A stretch of 64,000 nt of DNA from Nocardia harenae NBRC 108248 (GTDB lineage: Bacteria; Actinomycetota; Actinomycetes; Mycobacteriales; Mycobacteriaceae), in assembly GCF_001612885.1 (NCBI RefSeq), contig NZ_BDBH01000005.1, positions 62,001-126,000 on the forward strand. The letters are read 5' to 3'. Of the stretch, positions 1 through 8,629 are shown piece by piece. The notes beneath the pieces were generated by a model, which was not told the DNA's origin, searched no databases, and worked only from the letters and a program-made list of their open reading frames with translations. Each line of letters opens with the position of its first letter. Positions within the stretch are counted from its first letter, which is position 1. The position numbers and the translations under genes are program-made.

Positions 1-2
1 TG

Positions 3-1028
3 ACCCGGATTCTCGAGGTCGAGGCGTTCGAGGCGATGATCATCTTCGTGCGCACCAAGCAGGCCACCGAGGAGCTCGCGGAGAAGCTGCGCGCCCGCGG
101 CTTCTCCGCCGCCGCGATCAACGGCGATATCGCGCAGAACCAGCGCGAGCGCACCATCGGGCAGCTCAAGTCGGGCGCGCTCGACATCCTGGTCGCCACC
201 GACGTCGCCGCCCGCGGCCTGGACGTCGACCGCATCTCGCACGTGGTGAACTACGACATTCCCCACGACACCGAGTCCTACGTGCACCGGATCGGCCGCA
301 CCGGGCGGGCCGGGCGCTCCGGCGAGGCGCTGCTCTTCGTGGCGCCGCGGGAGCGGCACCTGCTCAAGTCGATCGAGCGCGCCACCAGGCACCCGCTCAC
401 CGAGATGCAGCTGCCGAGCGTGGACGACGTGAACGCGCAGCGGGTCAGCAAGTTCGGCGACGCCATCACCGACAACCTCTCCTCGGAGAACCTGGCGCTC
501 TTCCGCACCCTGATCGAGGAGTACGAGCGCGAGCACAACACGCCGCTCATCGATATCGCGGCGGCGCTCGCGGTCGGCTCGCACGACGGCAAGAACTTCT
601 TCATGGAGCCGGAGCCCGAGCCGGTGGAGCGGCCGCGCCGGGAGCGCCCGGAGCGGCACAACTTCGACGACGAGGGCGGCGGCCGCAGCCACCACCGCAG
701 CACCGGGGCCGAGCTCGCCACCTACCGGATCAGCGTCGGCAAGCGGCACCGGGTCGTGCCCGGCGCGATCGTCGGGGCCATCGCCAACGAGGGCGGGCTG
801 CGCCGCAGCGACTTCGGGCACATCAGCATCCGGCCGGACCACAGCCTGGTCGAGCTGCCCGCGCACCTGCCCGCCGAGACGCTGGAGGCGCTGCGCCGCA
901 CCAGGATCAGCGGCGTGCTGATCCAGCTGCAGCTGGATCAGGGGTCGCCGCAGCACCGCTCGATGCCGCGCGGGCCGCGCCGGGAGGGGCCACGGCGCGC
1001 ACCGGAGCGGCGCAAACCGCGGTCCTGA
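3..1028 (+). CDS. deaD: DEAD-box ATP-dependent RNA helicase, C-terminal part (5' end outside window)
   Basis: The frame is open to the left edge, so only the last ~341 residues are present. They contain the second RecA-like helicase domain, with motif V (ATDVAARGLDV) and the arginine-finger motif VI (HRIGRTGRAGR). A linker rich in E/P/R follows (about 190-220), then a DbpA-type RNA-binding domain (from TYRISVGKRHRVVPG to LIQLQLD), and a basic RG/P-rich tail. This matches the CsdA/DeaD family, which unwinds structured RNA in ribosome assembly and mRNA decay. DEAD motifs I-III are expected upstream of the window. In M. tuberculosis deaD likewise lies beside the RecB-like gene that follows here. 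Confidence 0.93.
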   Translation, partial: TRILEVEAFEAMIIFVRTKQATEELAEKLRARGFSAAAINGDIAQNQRERTIGQLKSGALDILVATDVAARGLDVDRISHVVNYDIPHDTESYVHRIGRTGRAGRSGEALLFVAPRERHLLKSIERATRHPLTEMQLPSVDDVNAQRVSKFGDAITDNLSSENLALFRTLIEEYEREHNTPLIDIAAALAVGSHDGKNFFMEPEPEPVERPRRERPERHNFDDEGGGRSHHRSTGAELATYRISVGKRHRVVPGAIVGAIANEGGLRRSDFGHISIRPDHSLVELPAHLPAETLEALRRTRISGVLIQLQLDQGSPQHRSMPRGPRREGPRRAPERRKPRS

Positions 1029-1113
1029 TCCACCGTTTCGCGCGGCGAGCACCGTAGTGTTGCCGTCGATTCGCCGACACCGGTGAGCCCGCGACGAGAC
1101 AGGAGGGCCGCGT

Positions 1114-4100
1114 TTGCTCGTCATCGGTGACGTGGTAGTCGCCGCACCGGCCGACCTGATCGCTGCCGCGCGCTGCGAATTCGCGGTGCTGCGCGCCCTG
1201 GACGCCGAGATCGCCTCGCCGCGTGCGGATTCCGCGGCCGAGCGGGATCGGCTGCTGGCCGGGAACGAGCGCACGATCGCCGCGCTGCGCCGCGGGGCGA
1301 CCGAGATCACCGATGCCGTGCTCTTCGACGGCCGCACCGCCGCCTCCGCGCCGCGGCTGCTGCGCGCGGATCACCGGGTGCGCTACACCCCGGCCACCGC
1401 CGACGCCACCGACCCGGTGCGCGCCGCGCTGGAGCTGGCGGCCTGCGCCGACCTGCTGAGCGCCGCGGGCGCACTGCCCGCGCCGGTGCTGCGGATCGGC
1501 GGCAGCGACTTCCCGCTCGACTCCGCGCTCCCGGTCCACCTGGCGCGGCGGGAGCGGTTCGAGCACATCGTGGCCGAGCAGGCCGCCGAGCTGCTCCCCG
1601 TGCAGTGGGGCGACCCGCGCTACCTGGCCTGCGGACGCTGCGCCGCCTGCCGGGCGGCGGCACGCACCGCGCGCGACGTCGGGCTGGTGGCTGGGATCGA
1701 TCCAGGCACCGCGGCGCTGCTGCGCGGGTCGGGGATCGGCACCGTCGACCGGCTGGCCAGCTCCACCGCCGAGCTGCCCGGGCTGCCGGTGCGCACCGCG
1801 ACCGCGCTGCGCAGGCAGGCGCGGGTGCAGGTGCGCGCGGACGCCGCCGGGCACCCGGTCGCCGACACCGCGGGGGCCGACGCGCTGGCCGCGCTGCCGC
1901 CGAGCGCGCCGGGCGATATCGGGATCGCGGTCGGACCCGGCCCCGCGCTGCTGGTGGCGGGGCCGGAGCTCGCGCTGCGAATCCCGTTCGGCGCGAACGG
2001 TCTACGCCCCGTGCTGGAGCGGCTGCGGGCCGGAATCCCCGGCGCGCACCTCTACCACCACGGCGCCGAGGTGCGGGCGCTGCTGCACGCGCACCAGACC
2101 GGCCCCGGCGACGAGGAGCTGCTGGAGGAGCTCTTCGCCGCCGAGGCCGTCGTGGACCTGGCTCCCATCGTGCGCTCCACCCTGGTCCTCGCGGGCCAAC
2201 CGGAACCGGCCCCCGAGCCGGTGCTGCCCGGCGTCAGGGCGCCCGTCTACCGGGTCGCCCAGGTGGCCGCGGCCCTGGATCACCTGGTCCCCCCGGACGC
2301 CGCCGAGGCGTCCCCCGCCGACATCCGACCCCCCGCCGAGCCCGCGCTCGGCGCGCAGACCGACGCCCACCGCGTGCTGCGCATCCGCGCCGCGCTACGC
2401 ACCCTCGCGGATCGCTACGGCATCCCGCCCCGCCCCCCGCTCCCCCGCGCCGTGGTATCGGAGGGCCCCTCTTCCCTGGAGGCGGCGCTGGCCGAGTTCG
2501 CCCGCGCCCGCGCCGACGCCGCGCACCCGGCGGCGCTGCTCGCCGACGCGCTCGGCTACCACCGCAGGCAGCGCGGCCCGCGCTGGGACGCGCACCGCGC
2601 GCGCCGCGCCGACCCGGTGGCGGACTGGGCCGACGAGCCGGGCGTCCTGGTCGCCGAGTGGGGCACCGTCGACACCAAGTGGCACCGCCCGCCGCACGGC
2701 ACCGGGCTACGCCGCTACCTCACCCTCACCGGCCGCTTCGGCACCGGCGCGGGCAGCCACCTCGGCTCCACCGTCCCGGCGCCGGGCACCCCCGTGCACG
2801 CCTACTACGACCAGCCCGACCCCGCCGCCCCCGGCCTGCGCACGGTCACCGCCGCGGTGGTGCTCGGCTGCTCCCCCGACACCGAGTTCGCCGACACCGT
2901 CCGGCTGGAGGAGGTGCTCCCCGACGGCAGGGAGCCCTCCGACGCCCTCCCCATCGCGCTGGCCCCGCGCCCGCCGTACCCGGACCCCGCCGTCGACCGC
3001 GCCCTGGAGGAGCTCGCAGACGCCGTCCTGGTCACCCTGCCCGACATGCCCCCGGGCGCCCCCTTCGACCTGCTCGCCCGCCGCCCGCCCCGGCTGCGCC
3101 GCGGCCGCCCCGGCCTGCCCCCGGTGCACGGCGACCACGCCGCCGCCATCACCGAGGCGGTGCGCGCGCTCGACGATTCGGTGCTCGCGGTGCAGGCGCC
3201 CGCGGGCACCGGCAAGGTCACCACCATCGCCAGGGTGGTGGCCCGGCTGCTCACCGGGGACCGGCTGCGCATCGGCATCACCGCACCCGACGGCCACGGC
3301 ACCGTCGAGCAGCTGCTCGACGCCGTCGTGCGCGCCGGGGTGCTGCCCGAGCTGGTGGCCAAGAAGGACGTGATCTCGGTGGCCCCGGAGTGGGCGGTGA
3401 TCGACGGCCCCCGCTACCCGCGCTTCCTCGGCACCGCGGTGAACGGCTGCGTCGTCGGCGGGCTGCCCGCCGACTTCGCCGACCCGGCGCAGGTGCCGCG
3501 CGGCGCGCTCGACCTGCTCATCGTGGCCGACGCGGGCCGCTGCGCCCCGGCCGACGCGCTCGCCGCCGCGGTCAGCGCCCGCTCGCTGCTGCTGCTCGGC
3601 GACCTGGAGCACGCCGGGCCGCCGGGTTCAGCGCTCGAGCTGCGGATCGGCCCGCACCGCACCGTCCCCGCCGCCACCGGCTACCTGCTGGACCGCACCT
3701 GGCGGCTGCACCCCGCCGTCTGCGGCCCGCTCTCCGCGCTCTGGTACGACGGGCGGCTCGGCGCCGCCGAGACCGTCACCGGCGGCCGCGCGCTCGACGT
3801 GGTGCCGCCCGGCATCGAGACCGTGCTCATCCCGCACCGCGGCCACAGCACCGTCTGCGAACCCGAGGCGCGCGAGGTGGTGCGCCGGGTCCGCACCCTG
3901 CTCACCGGCACCTGGACCAGCGGCGGCAGTGCCCGCAGGCTGCACCCGCACGACATCTTCGTGGTGGCGCCCTACGGCCCGCAGGTGGCGCTGATCCGCA
4001 CCCTGCTGGAGCGCGCGCGGATCGACGACGTGCTGGTCGGCACCCCGGAGCGGTTCCGCGGCCGGGAGGCGGCGGTGGTGCTGGTCTCGGCCACCGTCTC

Positions 4101-4278
4101 GGCCCCGGTTGACGCCCCCGGCGCGGTGCGCGCGCTGGTGGCCGCCCGGCTGCTGCGCGGCGCGCTCGGCCGCGCACTGTGGCACGCCACCATCATCCGC
4201 TCGCCGCTGCTCACCGAGTTCCTGCCCGCCGACCCGGCCGAATTGGCCGAGCTCTCGGCGCTCCTGCGACTGCGCTGA
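1114..4278 (+). CDS. TM0106-family RecB-like nuclease/helicase protein with degenerate active sites
   Basis: A 1054-aa protein starting at TTG, chosen because AGGAGG (1101-1106) sits 7 nt upstream and the family begins with a similar VLGDVV-type strand. N-terminal RecB-like region (about 1-300) with a cysteine cluster (CGRCAACRAA), a linker with an HhH-like stretch, and a C-terminal AAA/superfamily-1 helicase region (about 670-1050). Probably the orthologue of M. tuberculosis Rv1251c. Key motifs are altered: Walker A reads APAGTGKV (about 695-702), with Ala for the first Gly and Val after the Lys. The Walker B/DEAGQ position reads ADAGR (about 805-809). The usual DTK of the nuclease core is not seen after RADHRV (about 85), and the terminal arginine motif (NVAxSRA) reads LVAARLLRGALG. 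It may be non-catalytic. Family confidence is good, activity unknown. Confidence 0.8.
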   Translation: MLVIGDVVVAAPADLIAAARCEFAVLRALDAEIASPRADSAAERDRLLAGNERTIAALRRGATEITDAVLFDGRTAASAPRLLRADHRVRYTPATADATDPVRAALELAACADLLSAAGALPAPVLRIGGSDFPLDSALPVHLARRERFEHIVAEQAAELLPVQWGDPRYLACGRCAACRAAARTARDVGLVAGIDPGTAALLRGSGIGTVDRLASSTAELPGLPVRTATALRRQARVQVRADAAGHPVADTAGADALAALPPSAPGDIGIAVGPGPALLVAGPELALRIPFGANGLRPVLERLRAGIPGAHLYHHGAEVRALLHAHQTGPGDEELLEELFAAEAVVDLAPIVRSTLVLAGQPEPAPEPVLPGVRAPVYRVAQVAAALDHLVPPDAAEASPADIRPPAEPALGAQTDAHRVLRIRAALRTLADRYGIPPRPPLPRAVVSEGPSSLEAALAEFARARADAAHPAALLADALGYHRRQRGPRWDAHRARRADPVADWADEPGVLVAEWGTVDTKWHRPPHGTGLRRYLTLTGRFGTGAGSHLGSTVPAPGTPVHAYYDQPDPAAPGLRTVTAAVVLGCSPDTEFADTVRLEEVLPDGREPSDALPIALAPRPPYPDPAVDRALEELADAVLVTLPDMPPGAPFDLLARRPPRLRRGRPGLPPVHGDHAAAITEAVRALDDSVLAVQAPAGTGKVTTIARVVARLLTGDRLRIGITAPDGHGTVEQLLDAVVRAGVLPELVAKKDVISVAPEWAVIDGPRYPRFLGTAVNGCVVGGLPADFADPAQVPRGALDLLIVADAGRCAPADALAAAVSARSLLLLGDLEHAGPPGSALELRIGPHRTVPAATGYLLDRTWRLHPAVCGPLSALWYDGRLGAAETVTGGRALDVVPPGIETVLIPHRGHSTVCEPEAREVVRRVRTLLTGTWTSGGSARRLHPHDIFVVAPYGPQVALIRTLLERARIDDVLVGTPERFRGREAAVVLVSATVSAPVDAPGAVRALVAARLLRGALGRALWHATIIRSPLLTEFLPADPAELAELSALLRLR

Positions 4279-4395
4279 TTACGCGGAGAACGGGCGTCGC
4301 CATAATTCCGGCTGGAAATTTGTGACCATTACCAACGGTGACAGATAAAGAGACCGAACGGTACGCGCACAGAATTCACCGCGACCGAACCGAAT

Positions 4396-5598
4396 TCAGC
4401 CGAAACACTTTCCCTCGCCGCGATAGGTCGGCACCTCGGTACGGCCGCCGTCGGCGTCGACCAGGAAGAGCCGGTCGAACCGCTCGCACAGCTCGCCCGC
4501 CTTGGCGTGCCGGAACCAGACCCGGTCGCCGAGCCGCAGCCCGCGCGCCCCGGCCAGCGGGGTCTGCACCTCACCCGCGCCCTCCGCCCCGAGCAGCCGC
4601 AGCCGCCCGGGCCAGACCGGTTTCGGCACCCGGGCCGCCCCGGCCGGGCCGGAGGCGATGTAGCCGCCCGCGAAGACCGTCGCGATCGACGGCGCCGGCC
4701 TGCGCAGCACCGGCAGCGCGAAGTAGAGCGCCGGGCGCGGGGTGAACGAGCGGTAGTTGTCGAAGAGCGTCGGCACATACAGCCCGGACCCGGCGGTGAC
4801 CTCGGTGACCGCCGCGCTCCCCGCGCTGACCTCGACCGAGCCGGTGCCGCCCGCGTTCACGATCTCCAGCTCGCCGACGACCGCGCGCACCGCGTCCACG
4901 ACCCGTGCCCGCCTGCCGCCGATCTCCGCGGCCGAGGCCCGCTTCACCAGCCGTACCGCGGGGTTCGCATCCGGCAGCCCGGCGATCTGCGCCTCGTAGG
5001 TCATCACCCCGGCCACCGCGAACCCCGCGCGCTTCGCGGCGTAAGCCAGCTCCGCCGCCTGCTCGGGGGTGCGCAGCGGCGAGCGGCGCACGCCGAGGTG
5101 CAGCGGCCCGATCCGCAGCGAGGCATCGACATCCAGGCAGACCCGCAGCCCCGCCCGGCCGCCGGTGGCATCGGCGATCAGCTCCAGGTGCGCCGGGTCG
5201 TCGATCATGAGGGTGATCGCGGCGCGCGCGGCCTCGGCGGCGGCGAGCTCGGCCAGCGCGGCGCGCTCCACCGTCGGGTAGCCGAGCAGCACATCCTCCG
5301 CACCCGCCCGGACCAGCCACAATGCCTCGCGCAGCGAGTAGGCCATGATGCCGCGGAAGCCACCGGCGGCGGTGAGCCCGGTGCCGAGCACCTCCTCCAG
5401 CACGGCGCGGCAGCGGACCGATTTGCTCGCCACCCGGATGGGGGTGCCGCCCGCGCGACGCACCAGATCGGCGGCGTTGGCGTGCAGCCGGCTCAGGTCG
5501 AGCGCGGCCAGCGGGGGGTCGAGATCGGCCGTCGCGGCATGCAGGCGGGCGATCGGCGGGGTCGCGGCCGCGGGCCGCGCGAGGTCGATGGCGGGCAC
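4396..5598 (-). CDS. PLP-dependent amino acid deaminase/aldolase (D-threonine aldolase / alanine racemase-like fold)
   Basis: A 400-aa protein with GTG start. An alanine-racemase-type N-terminal TIM barrel carries the likely PLP lysine in VASKSVRC (about 60). The C-terminal beta domain has the His/Cys pair (FRHAKAGELCERF) that binds a divalent metal in D-threonine-aldolase-like enzymes. It likely cleaves or deaminates a beta-hydroxy D-amino acid; the substrate cannot be told. It lies 47 bp downstream of the TetR-like gene on the same strand, with an inverted repeat between them, so co-regulation is plausible. Length is normal for the actinobacterial family. Confidence 0.82.
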   Translation of the reverse strand: MPAIDLARPAAATPPIARLHAATADLDPPLAALDLSRLHANAADLVRRAGGTPIRVASKSVRCRAVLEEVLGTGLTAAGGFRGIMAYSLREALWLVRAGAEDVLLGYPTVERAALAELAAAEAARAAITLMIDDPAHLELIADATGGRAGLRVCLDVDASLRIGPLHLGVRRSPLRTPEQAAELAYAAKRAGFAVAGVMTYEAQIAGLPDANPAVRLVKRASAAEIGGRRARVVDAVRAVVGELEIVNAGGTGSVEVSAGSAAVTEVTAGSGLYVPTLFDNYRSFTPRPALYFALPVLRRPAPSIATVFAGGYIASGPAGAARVPKPVWPGRLRLLGAEGAGEVQTPLAGARGLRLGDRVWFRHAKAGELCERFDRLFLVDADGGRTEVPTYRGEGKCFG

Positions 5599-5608
5599 CC
5601 GATAACTA

Positions 5609-5624
5609 GACCACCCATTTGGTC
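5609..5624. promoter_or_regulatory. Inverted repeat, candidate operator for the aldolase gene
   Basis: GACCA-N6-TGGTC is a perfect 5-bp inverted repeat 10 bp upstream of the GTG start of the aldolase gene, in the 47-bp gap behind the TetR-like gene. Size and position suit a TetR-type operator, but no regulator can be assigned and the adjacent TetR-like protein lacks a DNA-binding domain. Confidence 0.35.
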
Positions 5625-5645
5625 ACACGTCCAGCACAGCGCCGA

Positions 5646-6107
5646 TCAGTTCTCCACCGCGCGCGCGGCCAGGCTGCTCACCAGGTCGTCCAGCACGACG
5701 AGCATGGTCTCGTCGTCGCAGTCGGCGAGCCAGCGCAGCACGGTGCCGTGCAGCACCGAGACGGCATACGCGGCGACCGCGTCCACCGGCTCCAGCCACT
5801 GCATGCCGGAGCGCTCCGCGCACAGCTCGAGGAAGGCGACCATCTGCCGGTCCATCTCGGCGAAGAGCCCGGCCGCGCCACCGACGGGCACGCAGCCGAC
5901 GCCGTTCTCCCAGCGCAGCCGCAGCGACTGCAGGGTGCTCTCGTAGGCCCGGACGTGTTCGACCGGCGAACCCTTGACCATCGGCCAGTACACGCTGATC
6001 CCGGCGTGCAGCAGCACCCGGAGACCACGGACGCCGCCGTGATCGAGCGAGGCGACCGCCTGCTCGACCGCTTCGGAGATCGGCGGCCGAAGCCGGGTCT
6101 TCACCAT
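5646..6107 (-). CDS. TetR-family C-terminal-domain protein without the HTH domain
   Basis: About 153 aa from ATG at 6107 (a GTG follows directly; GGGGAG lies just upstream). The frame stays open to a TTG at 6245, but those 46 codons have untypical usage and no recognisable domain. The sequence resembles the ligand-binding/dimerisation half of actinobacterial TetR regulators: LRVLLHAGISVYWPMV, a YESTLQSLR helix and an HGTVLRWLADCDDET segment. The N-terminal ~50-residue helix-turn-helix is missing, and neither other minus-strand frame upstream encodes one. It may be a decayed regulator or a stand-alone effector-binding or dimerising protein. The downstream aldolase gene is the likely partner. 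Confidence 0.55.
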   Translation of the reverse strand: MVKTRLRPPISEAVEQAVASLDHGGVRGLRVLLHAGISVYWPMVKGSPVEHVRAYESTLQSLRLRWENGVGCVPVGGAAGLFAEMDRQMVAFLELCAERSGMQWLEPVDAVAAYAVSVLHGTVLRWLADCDDETMLVVLDDLVSSLAARAVEN

Positions 6108-6519
6108 CTCTCCCCGTACGCTCAACAACGACTCCCTCGACAGAACTGGAGCACCGGAAACCGAGCGCTCATCCCCGAAATTGCGAGACTCCCGGTCCAT
6201 CATCCGGCAATGGTAGGTGCTTTCAGGGTTTGAGCCCAGCTCCAACCGGTTATTCCAGACTAAAAGAATGTTTTGTTATCCAACCGGAATGCCATCGCAA
6301 TCGACCATGCTCGCCGCCATAACCACGGATAGCATGCGCCCTGCCATCGGCAACCGACGGCAGACGTGGGCAGATCACTCGTACCGCCACGTCGATGGTC
6401 CACTCTACGGGCGAATCCGGACCGCCCTGTCCGGATGTGCGCGATGCCACACGCTACATCGATTCGTTGCAGGACGCGCACCCGGTCACGACCGGTGCCG
6501 AACCGTTAGCCTGAGCAAC
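6108..6519. other. Gene-free stretch, relatively AT-rich
   Basis: About 410 bp between the TetR-like gene and the phosphatase gene with no convincing coding pattern on either strand. It is clearly less GC-rich than its surroundings (for example 6250-6290). TCCAACCGG occurs twice (6241-6249 and 6279-6287), the first copy overlapping the palindrome AACCGGTT (6244-6251). It probably holds divergent promoters; no consensus elements could be fixed. Confidence 0.4.
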
Positions 6520-7272
6520 GTGACCGTCTCGCCCTCCGCTGACCACCTGCGGCTCTCCGGCACCTTCAACTTCCGCGACGTGGGCGGGCTCCGCACCGCC
6601 GGGGGCGGCGCCGTCCGCTCCGGCGTGCTGCTGCGCTCCGCCGCGCTCACCAACCTCGATGCCGCGGGGCACGCGCTGCTCCGGGAACTCGACGTCACCG
6701 CGGTGCACGATCTGCGCGGTCTCCGTGAGATCGATCACCTCGGCGCCGACAGCCTCCCGGGCGGTGTCCGCCTCGTCGTCACCCCCTTCGACTCCAGGAT
6801 GGGCGAGGCGCCGCCGCACGAAGCGCGACAGTCCGATACCGCCCGCGCGCACATGCTCGGGGTCTACCGCCTCTTCCCGGCCTTGCCGGAGGCGAACCTG
6901 GCCATCACCGAGCTGGCCCGCTCGATCGCGAACGGCACCGGGGCCACCCTGGTGCACTGCGCCGCGGGCAAGGACCGCACCGGCTGGGCGGTGGCCACGC
7001 TGCTGCGCGCGGTCGGCGTCGCCGAGGACGAGGTGGTCGCCGACTACCTGCGCAGCAACGACGCGGTGCCCGCGCTGCGCGCGATGATCGCGGGCGCGGG
7101 GGCCGAGCGGGGCGCCGAGGTCTCCGCCGACCTGCTCGGCGTGCGCCCGGAGTACCTGGCCGTCGCCACCGATGCGGTGCGCGAGTTGCACGGCGACCCG
7201 GAGCGGTACTACGCCGCGCTCGGCCTCACCGACGAGCTGCGCGACACCCTGCGCGCCCGCCTGCTCGACTGA
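6520..7272 (+). CDS. Tyrosine/serine protein phosphatase, PtpB-like (Y_phosphatase3 family)
   Basis: A 250-aa protein from GTG (VTVSPSADHL). The longer open frame begins in the non-coding AT-rich stretch and was trimmed. It has the family opening FNFRDVGGLRT and the catalytic CX5R loop HCAAGKDRTG (about 145-154), with the extra Lys/Asp typical of the mycobacterial PtpB/lipid-phosphatase group. Members dephosphorylate phospho-Tyr/Ser proteins or phosphoinositides; M. tuberculosis PtpB is secreted without a classical signal, and no signal peptide is visible here. Stand-alone gene, convergent with the next one. Confidence 0.88.
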   Translation: MTVSPSADHLRLSGTFNFRDVGGLRTAGGGAVRSGVLLRSAALTNLDAAGHALLRELDVTAVHDLRGLREIDHLGADSLPGGVRLVVTPFDSRMGEAPPHEARQSDTARAHMLGVYRLFPALPEANLAITELARSIANGTGATLVHCAAGKDRTGWAVATLLRAVGVAEDEVVADYLRSNDAVPALRAMIAGAGAERGAEVSADLLGVRPEYLAVATDAVRELHGDPERYYAALGLTDELRDTLRARLLD

Positions 7273-7290
7273 CCGCCGCCGCGCGGGCCG

Positions 7291-7305
7291 GTGCGCTCAG
7301 CGCAC
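7291..7305. terminator. Short hairpin between convergent genes
   Basis: GTGCGC-TCA-GCGCAC is a perfect 6-bp stem with a 3-nt loop that includes the stop codon of the minus-strand gene. It lies 19 bp after the phosphatase stop and could serve both genes. There is no T-tract, which is common in actinobacteria. Confidence 0.35.
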
Positions 7306-8538
7306 GACGCCGCGCCGGACCAGCCCGTCCGCCTCGATGGTGACCAGGTCGCCGGTGTGGAACCAGGTCCCGGTGAAGCGGGCGGCGGTGGCCGCCGGGT
7401 CGTTCCAGTAGCGCCGGGTGACATTGGGCCCGCGGCACAGCAGCTCGCCGTGGCCCGCGTCCGCGCGCGGCCCCCAGAGCGCCAGCTCGGTGCCGCCGAA
7501 CGGGAAGCCGAGCACGCCGCCCGCCTCCGGGAAGGCCGTATCCGCCGTGTCCTCCGCCGAGAGCCCGATGCCGCTGGTCTCGGTGGCCCCCCAGACCGAC
7601 CACTGCCGCGCCGCCGGGAAGGCCGCCCGCAGTGCCTCGGCGAGCACGCCGGGCGCGGCGGCCCGATCCGCCCGGTGCCCGGCCTTGCTGATCCGGGCGA
7701 CGTGCTCGCGCGCCCCGCCCGCGGTGAGCGCGGGCAGCAGCTCGGTGAAGATGCGCGGGGTCCCGGAGACCATGTCCACGTGCTCGGTCTCGATCGCCTC
7801 GGCCAGCCGCCCCCGATCCGGCGCGAGCACCACCGTCCCGCCCACCGCGAAGGTGGGCAGCACCTGGTCCACGCAGCCGCTCGCGTGCGCCAGCGGCGGC
7901 AGCACCAGGTTGCGCAGCCCGTCGGTGGGCAGGTCGAGCGCGGCGACCATCGAGCGAATGGCGGAGAGCAGGTTCTCGTTGGTCAGCTCGACCCCGCGCG
8001 GGGCGGGCGCGCCACTGGTGTAGCAGAGCAGGGCGAGGTCGCCGAGCGCCGCGCCGTCGTCGATGAAGGCGGCGCCGTCCGGCATCCCGGAATCGGCGGA
8101 GTTCCTGACGCCGCCGGTGCCGAGCACGAAATCCGCGCTGCTGTCGGCGATCATCCGCGCCGCCGCCGCGGCGGGCAGCGCCGCGTCCACCAGCACCGGC
8201 ACCGCGCCGCTGAGCAGCGCGCCGAGGAAGGCCTGCACCCAGCGCGCACCGCCGGGCAGGTGCACCGCCACCCGGTCGCCGTAGCCGATGCCGTGCTCCT
8301 GCAGCCCGCCCGCGATCCGGGAGGCGGAGTGCCACAGCTCCCGGTAGCTGAGCCGCGGCCCGCCGATCTCCACCACGGCCTCGCGGGCGGAGAAGGCGTG
8401 CGTCTGCAGGTCGAGCAGCTCGGTGAGCGCCGGTGTCAGGTTGCCGTACCGGAGCACGCCGTCGGCGCCGCGCGCCAACGGGTTGTCGCAGACGCGCGGC
8501 CCCGGCTGCGGGAATTCGACGATGAGCTGCTGCGACAT
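7297..8538 (-). CDS. AMP-binding (acyl-CoA synthetase-like) protein lacking the C-terminal lid domain
   Basis: A 413-aa protein. ATG at 8538 was chosen over an upstream start because GGAGGAC precedes it by 2-8 nt. Adenylate-forming landmarks: a worn P-loop (YTSGAPAPRGVELTN instead of TSGTTGxPKGV), the A5 motif WGATE, and the A7 motif WFHTGDL. The chain stops at DGLVRRGVVR, exactly where the hinge leads into the ~100-residue C-terminal subdomain, so the catalytic A10 lysine is absent. Family members are usually 500 aa or more. The phosphatase gene ends 24 bp beyond the stop, so no detached remainder exists. The next gene upstream is a crotonase, suggesting an acyl-CoA context. Catalysis is doubtful. 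Confidence 0.72.
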   Translation of the reverse strand: MSQQLIVEFPQPGPRVCDNPLARGADGVLRYGNLTPALTELLDLQTHAFSAREAVVEIGGPRLSYRELWHSASRIAGGLQEHGIGYGDRVAVHLPGGARWVQAFLGALLSGAVPVLVDAALPAAAAARMIADSSADFVLGTGGVRNSADSGMPDGAAFIDDGAALGDLALLCYTSGAPAPRGVELTNENLLSAIRSMVAALDLPTDGLRNLVLPPLAHASGCVDQVLPTFAVGGTVVLAPDRGRLAEAIETEHVDMVSGTPRIFTELLPALTAGGAREHVARISKAGHRADRAAAPGVLAEALRAAFPAARQWSVWGATETSGIGLSAEDTADTAFPEAGGVLGFPFGGTELALWGPRADAGHGELLCRGPNVTRRYWNDPAATAARFTGTWFHTGDLVTIEADGLVRRGVVR

Positions 8539-8629
8539 GGGTCCTCCAGCGCCGCTACCGACCAAGCACCCTCGACTATATGACCCACATCACAATTCCG
8601 TGGCGATAGCCGGAGAACGGGTCCACCGA

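Noticed and set aside
1605..4112. 835-codon sense-strand frame inside the RecB-like gene
   Set aside because: Arg/Ala/Pro-only composition, typical of a shifted frame in GC-rich DNA.
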